Part shown: positions 9,593 to 17,968 of the stretch, piece after piece
How positions within the stretch are numbered: the stretch's first letter is position 1
How the letters are laid out: every line of letters starts with the position of its first letter
Source: an uncultured Monoglobus sp.
Lineage (GTDB): Bacteria; Bacillota; Clostridia; Monoglobales; Monoglobaceae
NCBI GenBank assembly: GCA_947625055.1
Contig: CANQMT010000023.1
Span: 1 to 42,825 of the forward strand
Length of the DNA stretch: 42,825 bases
Direction of reading: 5' to 3'
Notes under the pieces: model-generated
Databases searched by the model: none
What the model saw: the letters and a program-made list of their open reading frames with translations, nothing else
Told to the model about the DNA's origin: nothing
Program-made: the position numbers and the translations under genes

Positions 9593-9736
9593 TAACCCGC
9601 TTCGCGGCTCCGGCCACAGCCGTCCCCTACGTCATAATATGCAAAATGCCGTAGGGGCGGATATTATCCGCCCGCCCTATTCACTATTTACTAATCGCTA
9701 ATCACTACGTTTGTAGGGGCGGATATTATCCGCCCG
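9590..9736 (+). repeat. 147-bp direct repeat, copy B, downstream of subtilase 2
   Basis: Second copy of the 6157-6303 repeat (145 of 147 identical), again starting at the stop codon. Contains the palindromic unit at 9651-9674 and 9713-9736. The two non-coding copies are more alike than the coding regions they follow. Confidence 0.9.
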
Positions 9737-9741
9737 CTTGC

Positions 9742-9869
9742 CTCGCCCCTTGGGGAGAGGTGTCAGGCGAAGCCTGACGGAGAGGGGTTAACATGGGTAC
9801 TAGCGATTAGTGACTATGAACCCCTCTCAGTCTGCGGCAAGCCGCAGCCAGCTCTCCCCAAGGGGCGAG
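9742..9869. repeat. 128-bp nested palindrome, MITE/REP-like
   Basis: Outer arms 9742-9759 and 9852-9869 are a perfect 18-bp inverted repeat. Inside are two small hairpins, GTCAGGC/GCCTGAC (9762-9778) and CTGCGGC/GCCGCAG (9832-9847), and a second pairing layer AGAGGGGTT (9781-9789) with AACCCCTCT (9819-9827). The centre (about 9797-9815) is an inverted relative of the TAATCGCTAATCAC segment in the 147-bp repeat. It encodes nothing. Repeats of this look are common between genes in gut Firmicutes. Confidence 0.85.
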
Positions 9870-9904
9870 CCTAACCCTACGAACATAGTATGCAAAATAT
9901 ATAA

Positions 9905-9930
9905 ACGCGGCGCCATGCATGGCGCCGCGT
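9905..9930 (-). terminator. Perfect 26-bp palindrome, terminator of the 1759-aa SLH gene
   Basis: ACGCGGCGCC-ATGCAT-GGCGCCGCGT is exactly self-complementary. Read on the minus strand it is followed by TTTATATATTTT, a weak T-tract; on the plus strand only TTTC follows. It probably ends transcription of the leftward gene. Confidence 0.7.
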
Positions 9931-9966
9931 TTCATTGGTATTAATTGGTAAGTTTTTATAGGCGGG

Positions 9967-12900
9967 TTATATGTTCAGTCTGCCGAGCATTGTGACAAAC
10001 TCGGCGCGGGTTATGCTCGCCGCGGGAGCCAGCGTGCCGTCGGGATAGCCGTTGATCACTCCGACTCCGCATGCCCACTGTATCGCGGGTACCGCGTAGT
10101 CGTTTATATCGCCCGCGTCGGTGAAGCTCAGAACATTCGTATCCTCGCCAACCGACACATCAGCGCCCTTGTGCTGCATGTATCTGTAAAGTATCGCGGC
10201 GGTCTGCTCGCGCGTCACGTTTTCGTCGGGTCTGAAGGTTCCGTCCTCAAAGCCCGTCACTATTCCGTTTTCGGCCGCCCACGCCACATACGGCGCGTAA
10301 TACTGGCTCGCGTCAACATCGCCGAACGAGGTTCCGCCGGACTGAGCGTTCTCCATGCGTCCGACTATCGTTACAAGCATCCCGCGCGTCATTGTCATGT
10401 TGGGGCCGAACTCGGTTTCGCTTATTCCGTTCACAAGGCCCTTGCCGTATGCCGAATTTACCGCGTCATAGAACCAGTCCGAGGGGCTTACGTCGGTAAA
10501 CGGCAATCCGCCTGCCGCCGGAGCGCCCGAAGCCTCGGGAGCCGCTGTTCCGGTCGGCTGCTGCGAGGGCGCCGGGGTCGAGTTCGTTGTGTTGAACGAA
10601 CCTCCTCCGCCTCCTCCGCCGTAACTTCCGGTGCTGCCGCTGTGTGATGAGGTCTGCGAGCTGAGCGTCAGCTTCTTCACATCTTCTCCGTTTGCGTCAA
10701 CATAAGTCAGTTTTTCCTCGTTGTACGATAACGCGGTTCCGTCGGATGTTGTTTTCACGCCTCCGAACTTCGCGTACTTCGACGCGGCGGTTCCGCCCTC
10801 CGCGGTAAACGTGCTGCTGTTGTCCATGCTGATATTAATGGTCGAAGTCTCGGCCTCAAAGGGCTCAACGCCGTAGCTTTGAGCTGTCTCACCGGCAGCC
10901 GAAGCGTTTATCGAGCTGTTGTTTGAGAGTCGGATAGTTCCGTATGTGCCTTGATCGTCATGATAAACCACAAGTCCCGTCGCGCGTTTCGTGCCCGACG
11001 TTGCCGCCGAAGCGTCCAGCTTTGAGTTGTCTTTGATCTCAAGGTTATGCACTGTGCAGCCTATGCCCATGTGTTCACCGCCTACCTCGCATACCGCCGT
11101 AACGTAAGCGGAGCCGTCGAGCGTGAGCTTTGTGGGTATATAGAGCGCAAGACCTATGCTGCCCGATACCGAGTCTCCCGCGTAAGCGTTTACCGTGGTT
11201 CCCGAGATGCTCATGTCTTCGTAGGATATAATTCCGCAGGAATATCCGTCTCCATTTTCATCGAATCCGCCGACGGCCTCGTCATACACCGCGTTTCCGC
11301 CCCGGGCCGTGAGCGTGCCGCTGCCTTTTATCTCAACGCCTTCGGCCACGATGCCGTAACTGTTGGTGTTTCTGACATTGCCGGCTGTCACCGTAAGATT
11401 TCCGTCAATTTCAAGAGTGTTGTCGCCCGAGCAGTAGAGCGCCGCGGCTCCTTCCGTATTTCCGGTCTTGTCAAATCCCGAATACGCGCTGTAAATCGAG
11501 GGACTTTCTCCCTCGGGAACGCGAAGCGTCGTGCCGGGGCTTAAGTGCAGTCCGTCCGCGTAGTTCGTGACAAATTTGAAATCCGATGTGAGCGTCAGCG
11601 TTTTTCCGTCGCAGGCCGCGCCGGGCACCTCGACCGGGTTCCCGAGTTCTCCGGTCTCGTAATCATATCCGTCATAGAGCTTGCTTGTCTCGCCGTCAAA
11701 GTAGAGGAGATGATCCGCAGGCTTGATCGCGTCGGTAAACTTAACGCTCTCAACAGGGGTGTCCGTGCCGGGTATGACGTATGTAAAGCCGTCATATTCA
11801 ACCTCGCCGTCATAATCGCCGCCCGAGCCGGTAACGGTAACGCCGTCCGAGCCGCTGACGCCCCAAACAGCCGAGCCTTGACCGGTCGCGGTGACAGACG
11901 AATTGTTCATCGCGGTGATCGTCGCCTTGCCGTCTTCAAAATTCCCTGTCTCGGCGTCGTAGACCCATGCGGTTATGCCCGGGGCGTCGTCATCATCGGG
12001 AGCGCCCGCGAAGTTGATTCTGTCGGCGTGAGCCGATATTACCGCGTTATCCTTGGTCGTGACAGAGCCGGGAAATTTTTCATCGCTTCCATAGATCACT
12101 ATGCCGCCTTCCGCTTCGATAAATGATGCGTCCCCGGCTATAATGTTTCCGCCGTTCATTATCATGATCGCTTTTGAATTTTCGCAACGGCTTGTGTCAA
12201 GATGAGAGCTGCCTTTCATCTCAATGCCCTCTGACGCGACACCGCAGATCGGGGAATTATTCTCTCTGACCTCCGGAGCGACAGAGAAGGCGGATACGTT
12301 GACTGTGCCGTCAAAAATGAAATTTTTGTTCGACATCATTCCGTATGAGTAACCCGTGCCGTTTTTTTCATAGGCTGTAACATCTCCCGAGCCATTTATC
12401 GTCATATCATCATATGAGAATATGCCTACAACATTAGTGGCGCTGTCGCCGAAGCCGTAAGCCGCGACGAGCAAGCCTCCGTCAATTTCCAAAGTGTTGC
12501 CGCCCTCGCCGCCCAGCGCAAATGTCATTTCGGACTCGGCAGTCGGAGACGCCGCTAAGGCGGCAGTCTTGCCTTCGGGTACCTTTACCGTAACGCCTTC
12601 GCCGATTCTGAGGGCGCCGCTGCTGCTTGACTCGAACACAACATTGTCAAGTGTGAGAACGCTGCCGTCCGCGCTCATTCCTTTGGGAATCTCCTCGCCG
12701 GAAAGCGCTTCGCCGTCCTTATTGTTTTTGCGAAATCCCGCCTCAGCGTCATAATATATGCCATAGTCGGCTATCGATGCGGCTGTGAACTCCACCATGT
12801 AATCTACGCTGCCGTCAGAGCGAATGTAACCCGCTTGATCCTTATCAAATGTAACACTGTCATCCGCCTGACTGCCTTTCACGGTATAGCTTCCCACAGG

Positions 12901-15246
12901 CTCATCCTGCAGCTTTACGGCAGCACCCACTCCTAAAAATTTGACAGACGACTCGTCGTCGCCAACTATAATCGAAACGGGACCGCTCTCCGCCGACGAG
13001 CCGTGCTCGCACAATCCGAATGCTTCCGCAGAAGCATAATTAAAAGATTCGCAGTCGATTTTGCCGCCGTCAAAGGCGCTCAAAGATTTTTCGTTTTGTT
13101 TCAGCGCAAGCCCCGCGGAAAGGTCGCAATAAGAATCTTCGGTGACGTATGCCTCAAAATTGCTCCCTTCCGACGTGACATTGTTTGCAAGACAGCCGTA
13201 TGTTATTACATTCTCTCCGCCGCCTTCGCCTTCAGCGTGCACATCCGCGCCGTCACCGGCAAAAACATTGTTGACATACATGCCTATGCTCACTCCGTTT
13301 TGGGGCTCCGTTTCCTCTTCCTGAGGTATGAGTGAAACATATCCCGAATATGCTCTTACGGCTGTACCGCGTATGCTTATATTGTCGTCTGAGCTTATAC
13401 CCGCCGAAATCACAGTCGGATCCGATGCGTCAATCATATCCCCGCCTGTCGCGTATATTTTTCCTTTTCCGGATATGGATAGTGTGCCGTCGCCGCCGAG
13501 AATGCCGCTGCTCCCCATACGCGCGCTCCTGCTTGTCGCGGTAAATAAGCCGTCAATTTCAAGATTGCAGTCGCCGTTGTACACAAGAGCTGCGGAGTTC
13601 ATATTATCCGGATTATCTCCGCTCATTACGCTTGCCGTTACGCCCTCAGGAACTACGAGCGTTGTGCCGGGGAACAGATATAATCCCATTTCGCAGTTGG
13701 TTTCAAAGTGAAAATCATTCGTAAGCGTAAGGGTATCGCCCTCGCATATTGCGCCGGGGAAGTTTTCGAGCTTTTCGCCGTTATTTTTATATAACACTCC
13801 TTCATCGGGCTTATATATAAGATAGTAGTCGGCTGCTTCTCCGCGTGTGATTTTTAAATAGTCTACGCCGGTATGGTAAGCGTACATATAGTTGTGCTCA
13901 CGGGAATTATAATACGTCACGATCGCGTTGCTGCCGTCCGTTTTGCGGCTTCCCATTACGGTCACGTTACCCGTCGGATCTTTGTACTGTGTTTTGCTGA
14001 TTCCGACATCATATACGCGCCGCTGATGATAAGCGTCGTTGTTGCCTGCCGCGATTATTTCCGACGGTTCGGCGTTTTCGCTCTCGTCAACAACGAACTC
14101 CACACCGCCGTATTCTATGGCTGAGGCGTCCTCCTCGCCATAGTTGTGGTAATATTCCGCTATGCCGTATCCGTATTCGCCGTTTCCGGCGCGCGCGTAA
14201 ATCGCGCTGCCGTTATCAACGGTTATTTTTCTCTTGTTTGTCCCCTCCATAATTTCAAGACCTATGGTGCGCATATCGTTGTCGGGATCTCCGTCATCGG
14301 GCGGCACGTTGCCGCCGTAGGCGTAAATTTCCGAGCCGTTTTTCGCCGATATACTGTTGGTCTGTATTCCATGCGAGAGCAGCGATGACTCGCCGCCCGC
14401 GCCGATGACAAGAGCACCGTCCTCGGCGGATAAAACGCAGTTTGCGGATAAAATGTCGGGAGATTGATCCCGTATTACGATACCTGTGCACTGTTGAGCG
14501 TCTCTTGTCAAACATGTGCCTATAAGCGCTGCTTTATTTACACTTATCGAGCTGTAAGCGAATATGCCGGCAGAAAACGTCGGCGCTTTTCCGCTTACCG
14601 CCGCGACAACTCCGCCTCCGCAAATGCTCAGACTGTCCGCGATAATACCGTAGCTTGACTCTGCGGCGTGAAAATTGACAGCAGCCAGATTACCGCTGTT
14701 ATTCGTGTTTATTGTCAAATTACCGCCGAAAATACTTGAGCTTTCGCTTTCCTGCGACACATTGATTATCAGTACGGACGAATTATCCGGAATGCTGATT
14801 TCGGCGTCGGACTGTAACCAAATATCCGTATCCGCCGACGTAATTAACGCCATGTCGCCCTCGGGAAATTTTATTGTGTCGGCATCGATCGTTATGCCGC
14901 CCAAATTTTCCGTCGATCCGGACTCCTCGTCAGTCTCACTGAATACCAGTTGATTATCGCCGAGATTCAGAACATTTACATCCGCGCTCTCAAGCATCGC
15001 CGCGAGCTCGTCCGCTGTCTTGTTTTCGGCTCCCGTCCAGTCAACGTCCTTAAAGCCGCCCCAGTCGGTATCGCCCCAGTCGATCGCGTCAATGCCGCCG
15101 GTATAGTTTTCTCCGGCTTCGACAGGATTTGTTATCGACGGCCGAATGCCGCCGTCATTCGGCTCGGCAAAAGCCGCCTGGGTAACGAGCGACGCCATCA
15201 TTGCAAGCGCAATAAACGATGACAGAACTCTTTTTACCTGTTTCAT
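9967..15246 (-). CDS. Giant secreted modular protein with C-terminal SLH domains
   Basis: 1759 residues. ATG at 15246 follows AGGAGGT. Signal peptide 1-27 (AFA cut). The body is Gly/Ser/Asp-rich with many short turns typical of a right-handed beta-helix or adhesin-like fold. A module of about 330-350 residues recurs: segments opening with a Tyr-Asp/Gly-Leu-Tyr motif, then a TLTL strand, a PEG/VPEG turn and an LEIDG strand are found near residues 500, 830 and 1180, with a weaker first copy near 80-200. A Gly-rich, then Thr/Pro/Gln/Ala-rich linker (about 1530-1580) leads to three SLH domains (about 1585-1759) with ITRAEF-, TREQ- and TRGM-type motifs, which bind secondary cell-wall polymer. So it is a non-covalently anchored surface protein. 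The ligand is unknown. Monocistronic, convergent with the subtilases. Confidence 0.9.
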   Translation of the reverse strand: MKQVKRVLSSFIALAMMASLVTQAAFAEPNDGGIRPSITNPVEAGENYTGGIDAIDWGDTDWGGFKDVDWTGAENKTADELAAMLESADVNVLNLGDNQLVFSETDEESGSTENLGGITIDADTIKFPEGDMALITSADTDIWLQSDAEISIPDNSSVLIINVSQESESSSIFGGNLTINTNNSGNLAAVNFHAAESSYGIIADSLSICGGGVVAAVSGKAPTFSAGIFAYSSISVNKAALIGTCLTRDAQQCTGIVIRDQSPDILSANCVLSAEDGALVIGAGGESSLLSHGIQTNSISAKNGSEIYAYGGNVPPDDGDPDNDMRTIGLEIMEGTNKRKITVDNGSAIYARAGNGEYGYGIAEYYHNYGEEDASAIEYGGVEFVVDESENAEPSEIIAAGNNDAYHQRRVYDVGISKTQYKDPTGNVTVMGSRKTDGSNAIVTYYNSREHNYMYAYHTGVDYLKITRGEAADYYLIYKPDEGVLYKNNGEKLENFPGAICEGDTLTLTNDFHFETNCEMGLYLFPGTTLVVPEGVTASVMSGDNPDNMNSAALVYNGDCNLEIDGLFTATSRSARMGSSGILGGDGTLSISGKGKIYATGGDMIDASDPTVISAGISSDDNISIRGTAVRAYSGYVSLIPQEEETEPQNGVSIGMYVNNVFAGDGADVHAEGEGGGENVITYGCLANNVTSEGSNFEAYVTEDSYCDLSAGLALKQNEKSLSAFDGGKIDCESFNYASAEAFGLCEHGSSAESGPVSIIVGDDESSVKFLGVGAAVKLQDEPVGSYTVKGSQADDSVTFDKDQAGYIRSDGSVDYMVEFTAASIADYGIYYDAEAGFRKNNKDGEALSGEEIPKGMSADGSVLTLDNVVFESSSSGALRIGEGVTVKVPEGKTAALAASPTAESEMTFALGGEGGNTLEIDGGLLVAAYGFGDSATNVVGIFSYDDMTINGSGDVTAYEKNGTGYSYGMMSNKNFIFDGTVNVSAFSVAPEVRENNSPICGVASEGIEMKGSSHLDTSRCENSKAIMIMNGGNIIAGDASFIEAEGGIVIYGSDEKFPGSVTTKDNAVISAHADRINFAGAPDDDDAPGITAWVYDAETGNFEDGKATITAMNNSSVTATGQGSAVWGVSGSDGVTVTGSGGDYDGEVEYDGFTYVIPGTDTPVESVKFTDAIKPADHLLYFDGETSKLYDGYDYETGELGNPVEVPGAACDGKTLTLTSDFKFVTNYADGLHLSPGTTLRVPEGESPSIYSAYSGFDKTGNTEGAAALYCSGDNTLEIDGNLTVTAGNVRNTNSYGIVAEGVEIKGSGTLTARGGNAVYDEAVGGFDENGDGYSCGIISYEDMSISGTTVNAYAGDSVSGSIGLALYIPTKLTLDGSAYVTAVCEVGGEHMGIGCTVHNLEIKDNSKLDASAATSGTKRATGLVVYHDDQGTYGTIRLSNNSSINASAAGETAQSYGVEPFEAETSTINISMDNSSTFTAEGGTAASKYAKFGGVKTTSDGTALSYNEEKLTYVDANGEDVKKLTLSSQTSSHSGSTGSYGGGGGGGSFNTTNSTPAPSQQPTGTAAPEASGAPAAGGLPFTDVSPSDWFYDAVNSAYGKGLVNGISETEFGPNMTMTRGMLVTIVGRMENAQSGGTSFGDVDASQYYAPYVAWAAENGIVTGFEDGTFRPDENVTREQTAAILYRYMQHKGADVSVGEDTNVLSFTDAGDINDYAVPAIQWACGVGVINGYPDGTLAPAASITRAEFVTMLGRLNI

Positions 15247-15578
15247 GATTTTTACCTCCTGTGTTTTATATTGGATTTATATTTTTAAACTTAAATATAC
15301 ACATATAATTTTATCACAACGATCGGCAGAATTCAATGCTGTTTACGTCATTAAACGAGCTATTCACGCAATTTTATATCGGAATATCCGCGTTAAAAAT
15401 GACGTTTGTCAAGCCGCTGCAGAGCTTGAGGGACAATTTTCCGACAATTATGCTTGCCAAAATTCAAAAACCGTGATATAATGAAAAAACAGGAAATTTT
15501 CGGATCCGCGTTCGGATCCGTTTGATATTACGCGCGGTCACGCGTAAATTTTTCGGCTGCGGAAAGGAGATATGCGCT
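15247..15578. other. Divergent intergenic region with structured leader
   Basis: 332 bp between divergent genes. It holds the rightward promoter at 15454-15482 and a roughly 90-nt leader with two strong hairpins: CGGATCCG-CGTT-CGGATCCG (15501-15520) and TTACGCG-CGGTCA-CGCGTAA (15528-15547), the latter 13 nt before the Shine-Dalgarno. For the leftward SLH gene I only see AT-rich sequence with weak -10 candidates near 15280-15310. Confidence 0.7.
15454..15482 (+). promoter_or_regulatory. Promoter for the phosphatidyltransferase operon
   Basis: TTGCCA (15454-15459), 17-bp spacer, TATAAT (15477-15482) with TG one base upstream (TGATATAAT). Confidence 0.8.
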
Positions 15579-16166
15579 ATGCACCGGATATTCAAAAAGG
15601 AACAGATCCTGACTGTTCCGAATTTGCTGAGCGCTTTAAGATTGTTGATGATACCGCTGATCGTTTGGCTGTACTGCGCAAAAAGGAATTATTATGCCGC
15701 GGCGTTTGTGATCGTGCTTTCCGGAGCCACCGACGTCGCCGACGGCTTAATAGCAAGAAAGTGCCGTATGGTCTCCGATTTCGGCAAAATATTGGATCCG
15801 ATCGCGGATAAGCTTACCCAGGCCTCCGTTATTCTCTGCCTCGCATTCCGCTACAAACTGATGATAGCGGTCATTATAATATTTGCACTGAAAGAGATCA
15901 TCATGAGTGTTCTGGGCTTAAAAGCGATCATGAAAACTGACACGGTCAACAGTTCTGAGTGGCACGGCAAACTGAATACGGTCGTATTGTATGTGGTGTT
16001 TCTTATCCTGATCCTGTTCCCGGATATTAACGCAAATTTGGCAAACGCGCTGATCTGCTTCAATATTTTTCTGATCTTAACTTCTTTGGCGCTGTATGCG
16101 AGGCGCAATTTAAAGATACTGAAAAAGGACAAGCAACCGCCGAAAATATCAAATGATCACAGATGA
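15579..16166 (+). CDS. CDP-alcohol phosphatidyltransferase (PgsA/cardiolipin synthase-like)
   Basis: 195 residues from ATG 15579, chosen because AAGGAGA lies 8 nt upstream; a longer frame from 15522 has no such site. The family signature D-x2-DG-x2-AR-x8-G-x3-D-x3-D is complete: Asp52, Asp55-Gly56, Ala59-Arg60, Gly69, Asp73 and Asp77. Hydrophobic stretches around 25-50, 90-115 and 135-185 fit the six-helix membrane fold. The enzyme transfers a phosphatidyl group from CDP-diacylglycerol to an alcohol. WHGKLNT near residue 130 sits where PgsA enzymes have a Gly-Lys pair, so phosphatidylglycerophosphate synthase is a fair guess, but a CDP-alcohol-type cardiolipin synthase is equally possible. 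First gene of an operon with a TtcA-like protein 41 nt downstream. The start is preceded by a structured leader. Confidence 0.88.
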   Translation: MHRIFKKEQILTVPNLLSALRLLMIPLIVWLYCAKRNYYAAAFVIVLSGATDVADGLIARKCRMVSDFGKILDPIADKLTQASVILCLAFRYKLMIAVIIIFALKEIIMSVLGLKAIMKTDTVNSSEWHGKLNTVVLYVVFLILILFPDINANLANALICFNIFLILTSLALYARRNLKILKKDKQPPKISNDHR

Positions 16167-16207
16167 TCAATATAAAATGATCACAATTACAGAGGGGAAA
16201 TAACCGA

Positions 16208-17071
16208 ATGGGCAGAAATTTAGAGCCGTATCAAGAGGTCGAGCGCAGTATTGTTAAAAAATATCGAAAATCTATCTGGAACCCTTTCATCGCCGCGGTA
16301 AAACGTTACGAGCTGATCGAAAGCGGCGACAATATCGCGGTCTGCATTTCGGGCGGCAAGGACTCTATGCTGATGGCTAAACTCATGCAGCAGCTTCACC
16401 GCCACAGCGAGGTGCCGTTTGAGCTCGAATTTTTGGTAATGGACCCCGGATATAACGAGGTCAACCGCCGCAAGATAGAAAGCAACGCGGAATTTTTGCA
16501 CGTCCCGATAAAAATTTTTGAAACCGATATATTTGAGGTCGCCAACAATACCGACCGGTCGCCCTGCTATCTTTGCGCCCGCATGCGGCGCGGCCACCTT
16601 TACAGCAAGGCGCGTGAACTCGGCTGCAACAAAATTGCGCTGGGCCACCATTTGAGCGATGTGATCGAAACAACTTTGATAGGAATGTTCTACGGTTCGC
16701 AGATCCAGGCCATGCTGCCCAAACTGCACAGCACGAATTTTGAAGGCATGACGCTGATCAGGCCGCTCTACTGTGTGCATGAGGACGATATTCTCTCCTG
16801 GAAACGATATAATAACCTTGACTTCATTCAGTGCGCGTGCCGTTTCACCGACAATTACACCAAAAGCGGCGACGGTATCGGCGACTCAAAGCGGCAAGAG
16901 ATCAAGCAGCTTATAAAGCGGCTTAAAAATGACAATCCGATGATCGAAAAAAATATCTTTAACAGTATTCACTCCGTCTGTCTCGATACCATGCCCGTCT
17001 ACAAGACCGAGGGCGAGGTACACTCTTTTTTGGAGAGGTTCAATAAAAAGGAGTCATGCGATAATGTCTGA
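16208..17071 (+). CDS. TtcA-like PP-loop ATPase, tRNA 2-thiolation family
   Basis: 287 residues, ATG at 16208 with GAGGGGA upstream. The PP-loop SGGKDS (residues 48-53) binds ATP and adenylates its substrate. Cys120 and Cys123 (CYLC) plus Cys209/Cys211 (CAC) match the cysteine pattern that holds the 4Fe-4S cluster in TtcA, which thiolates cytidine-32 of tRNA. Length is close to TtcA (about 300). Clostridial genomes hold several TtcA paralogues, so the exact tRNA position or substrate is not certain. Cytoplasmic. It overlaps the next gene by 8 nt, indicating translational coupling. The segment before it (16149-16192) contains three TGATCA copies with no clear meaning. Confidence 0.85.
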   Translation: MGRNLEPYQEVERSIVKKYRKSIWNPFIAAVKRYELIESGDNIAVCISGGKDSMLMAKLMQQLHRHSEVPFELEFLVMDPGYNEVNRRKIESNAEFLHVPIKIFETDIFEVANNTDRSPCYLCARMRRGHLYSKARELGCNKIALGHHLSDVIETTLIGMFYGSQIQAMLPKLHSTNFEGMTLIRPLYCVHEDDILSWKRYNNLDFIQCACRFTDNYTKSGDGIGDSKRQEIKQLIKRLKNDNPMIEKNIFNSIHSVCLDTMPVYKTEGEVHSFLERFNKKESCDNV

Positions 17072-17954
17072 ATTCAAAAAATTTTCATCAATAGACGGAG
17101 CTCTGAAGGAATTGTTCGGCGGCGTGATCGAAAAAACCGAACGGATCTTCGGCGGCGACATCAACGACGCCTTTAAGCTCACGTTAAGCGGCGGCGAAAA
17201 GGTATTTATGAAATCAAACCGCACGGCCTCTTCTTCCTTTTTCGCGGCCGAGGCCGCGGGTCTCAGCGCTATCGCAAGCACCGGCGCTATAGGAACGCCG
17301 GAGGTTCTGGGCTTCGGCGAGGAAAACGGCAGAGCCTTCCTGCTGCTTGAATTCATAAATGAGGGCCGTGAAATCCCCGAATATTGGGAAGTGTTCGGCA
17401 GACAGCTTGCCGGAATGCACAAAGCCGGCACAGGCGCGTATATAAACGGCGGCAAATTCGGTTTTATGGCCGACAACTACATCGGACACACCAAACAGAT
17501 CAACACGCCCAAGGACACATGGATCGAATTTTTCCGTGACTGCCGCCTTGAGCCGCAGTTCCGTATGGCGGAACATTTATTTTCAGCCTCGGACCTGAAA
17601 CGCATTAACCGTCTGCTTGACGCTCTTGACAAACTGCTGATCGAGCCCGAGCATCCTTCGCTGCTGCACGGGGATCTTTGGTCGGGGAACTTTATGACCG
17701 GAAGAGGCGGCAAAGCCGTAATAATCGACCCGGCCGCTTATGTGGGCCACGCCGAGACAGACATCGCAATGACCGAACTTTTCGGCGGCTTCCGCCGCGA
17801 ATTTTACGCTGCGTATAACGAAGCCGCGCCGTTAGAACACGGCTATGACGACAGACGCGATCTTTATAATCTCTATCACCTCTTAAATCATCTTAACATG
17901 TTCGGCGGCTCTTATCTTTCGTCGGTCACTCGTATCGTGCGCCGCTATGCTTAA
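17064..17954 (+). CDS. Fructosamine/ketosamine-3-kinase family protein
   Basis: 296 residues, ATG at 17064, overlapping the preceding gene by 8 nt; AAAAGGAG lies upstream. The aminoglycoside-phosphotransferase-like fold is clear: catalytic loop HGDLWSGN (Asp204) and metal-binding Asp222 in IIDPAAYVG, followed by the family's GHAETDIAM and LFGGF segments. Members phosphorylate ketosamines made by protein glycation, which then fall off, so the role is protein deglycation repair; bacterial members may act on small sugar amines or other sugars. Cytoplasmic. Last gene of the phosphatidyltransferase operon; no convincing terminator follows, the sequence passes straight into an AT-rich island scar. 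Confidence 0.9.
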   Translation: MSEFKKFSSIDGALKELFGGVIEKTERIFGGDINDAFKLTLSGGEKVFMKSNRTASSSFFAAEAAGLSAIASTGAIGTPEVLGFGEENGRAFLLLEFINEGREIPEYWEVFGRQLAGMHKAGTGAYINGGKFGFMADNYIGHTKQINTPKDTWIEFFRDCRLEPQFRMAEHLFSASDLKRINRLLDALDKLLIEPEHPSLLHGDLWSGNFMTGRGGKAVIIDPAAYVGHAETDIAMTELFGGFRREFYAAYNEAAPLEHGYDDRRDLYNLYHLLNHLNMFGGSYLSSVTRIVRRYA

Positions 17955-17968
17955 AGCATCATTACATT

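Larger units (their letters stand above)
9593..9966. other. Gene-free stretch of repeats between convergent genes
   Basis: 374 bp with no gene. It holds the rest of repeat copy B, the 128-bp nested palindrome and the terminator palindrome at 9905-9930. A further variant of the CCTACG...TATGCAAAAT segment of the repeat occurs at about 9877-9900. Confidence 0.85.

Noticed and set aside
6157-9736. CRISPR array because of recurring palindromic units
   Set aside because: The four units are not evenly spaced with unique spacers and there are no cas genes; they belong to two copies of one intergenic repeat.
10171-12126. Several plus-strand open frames of 100-190 codons opposite the giant SLH gene
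   Set aside because: Arg/Val/Ala-rich shadow translations with no domain or ribosome site; the minus-strand frame is continuous and has clear SLH domains.
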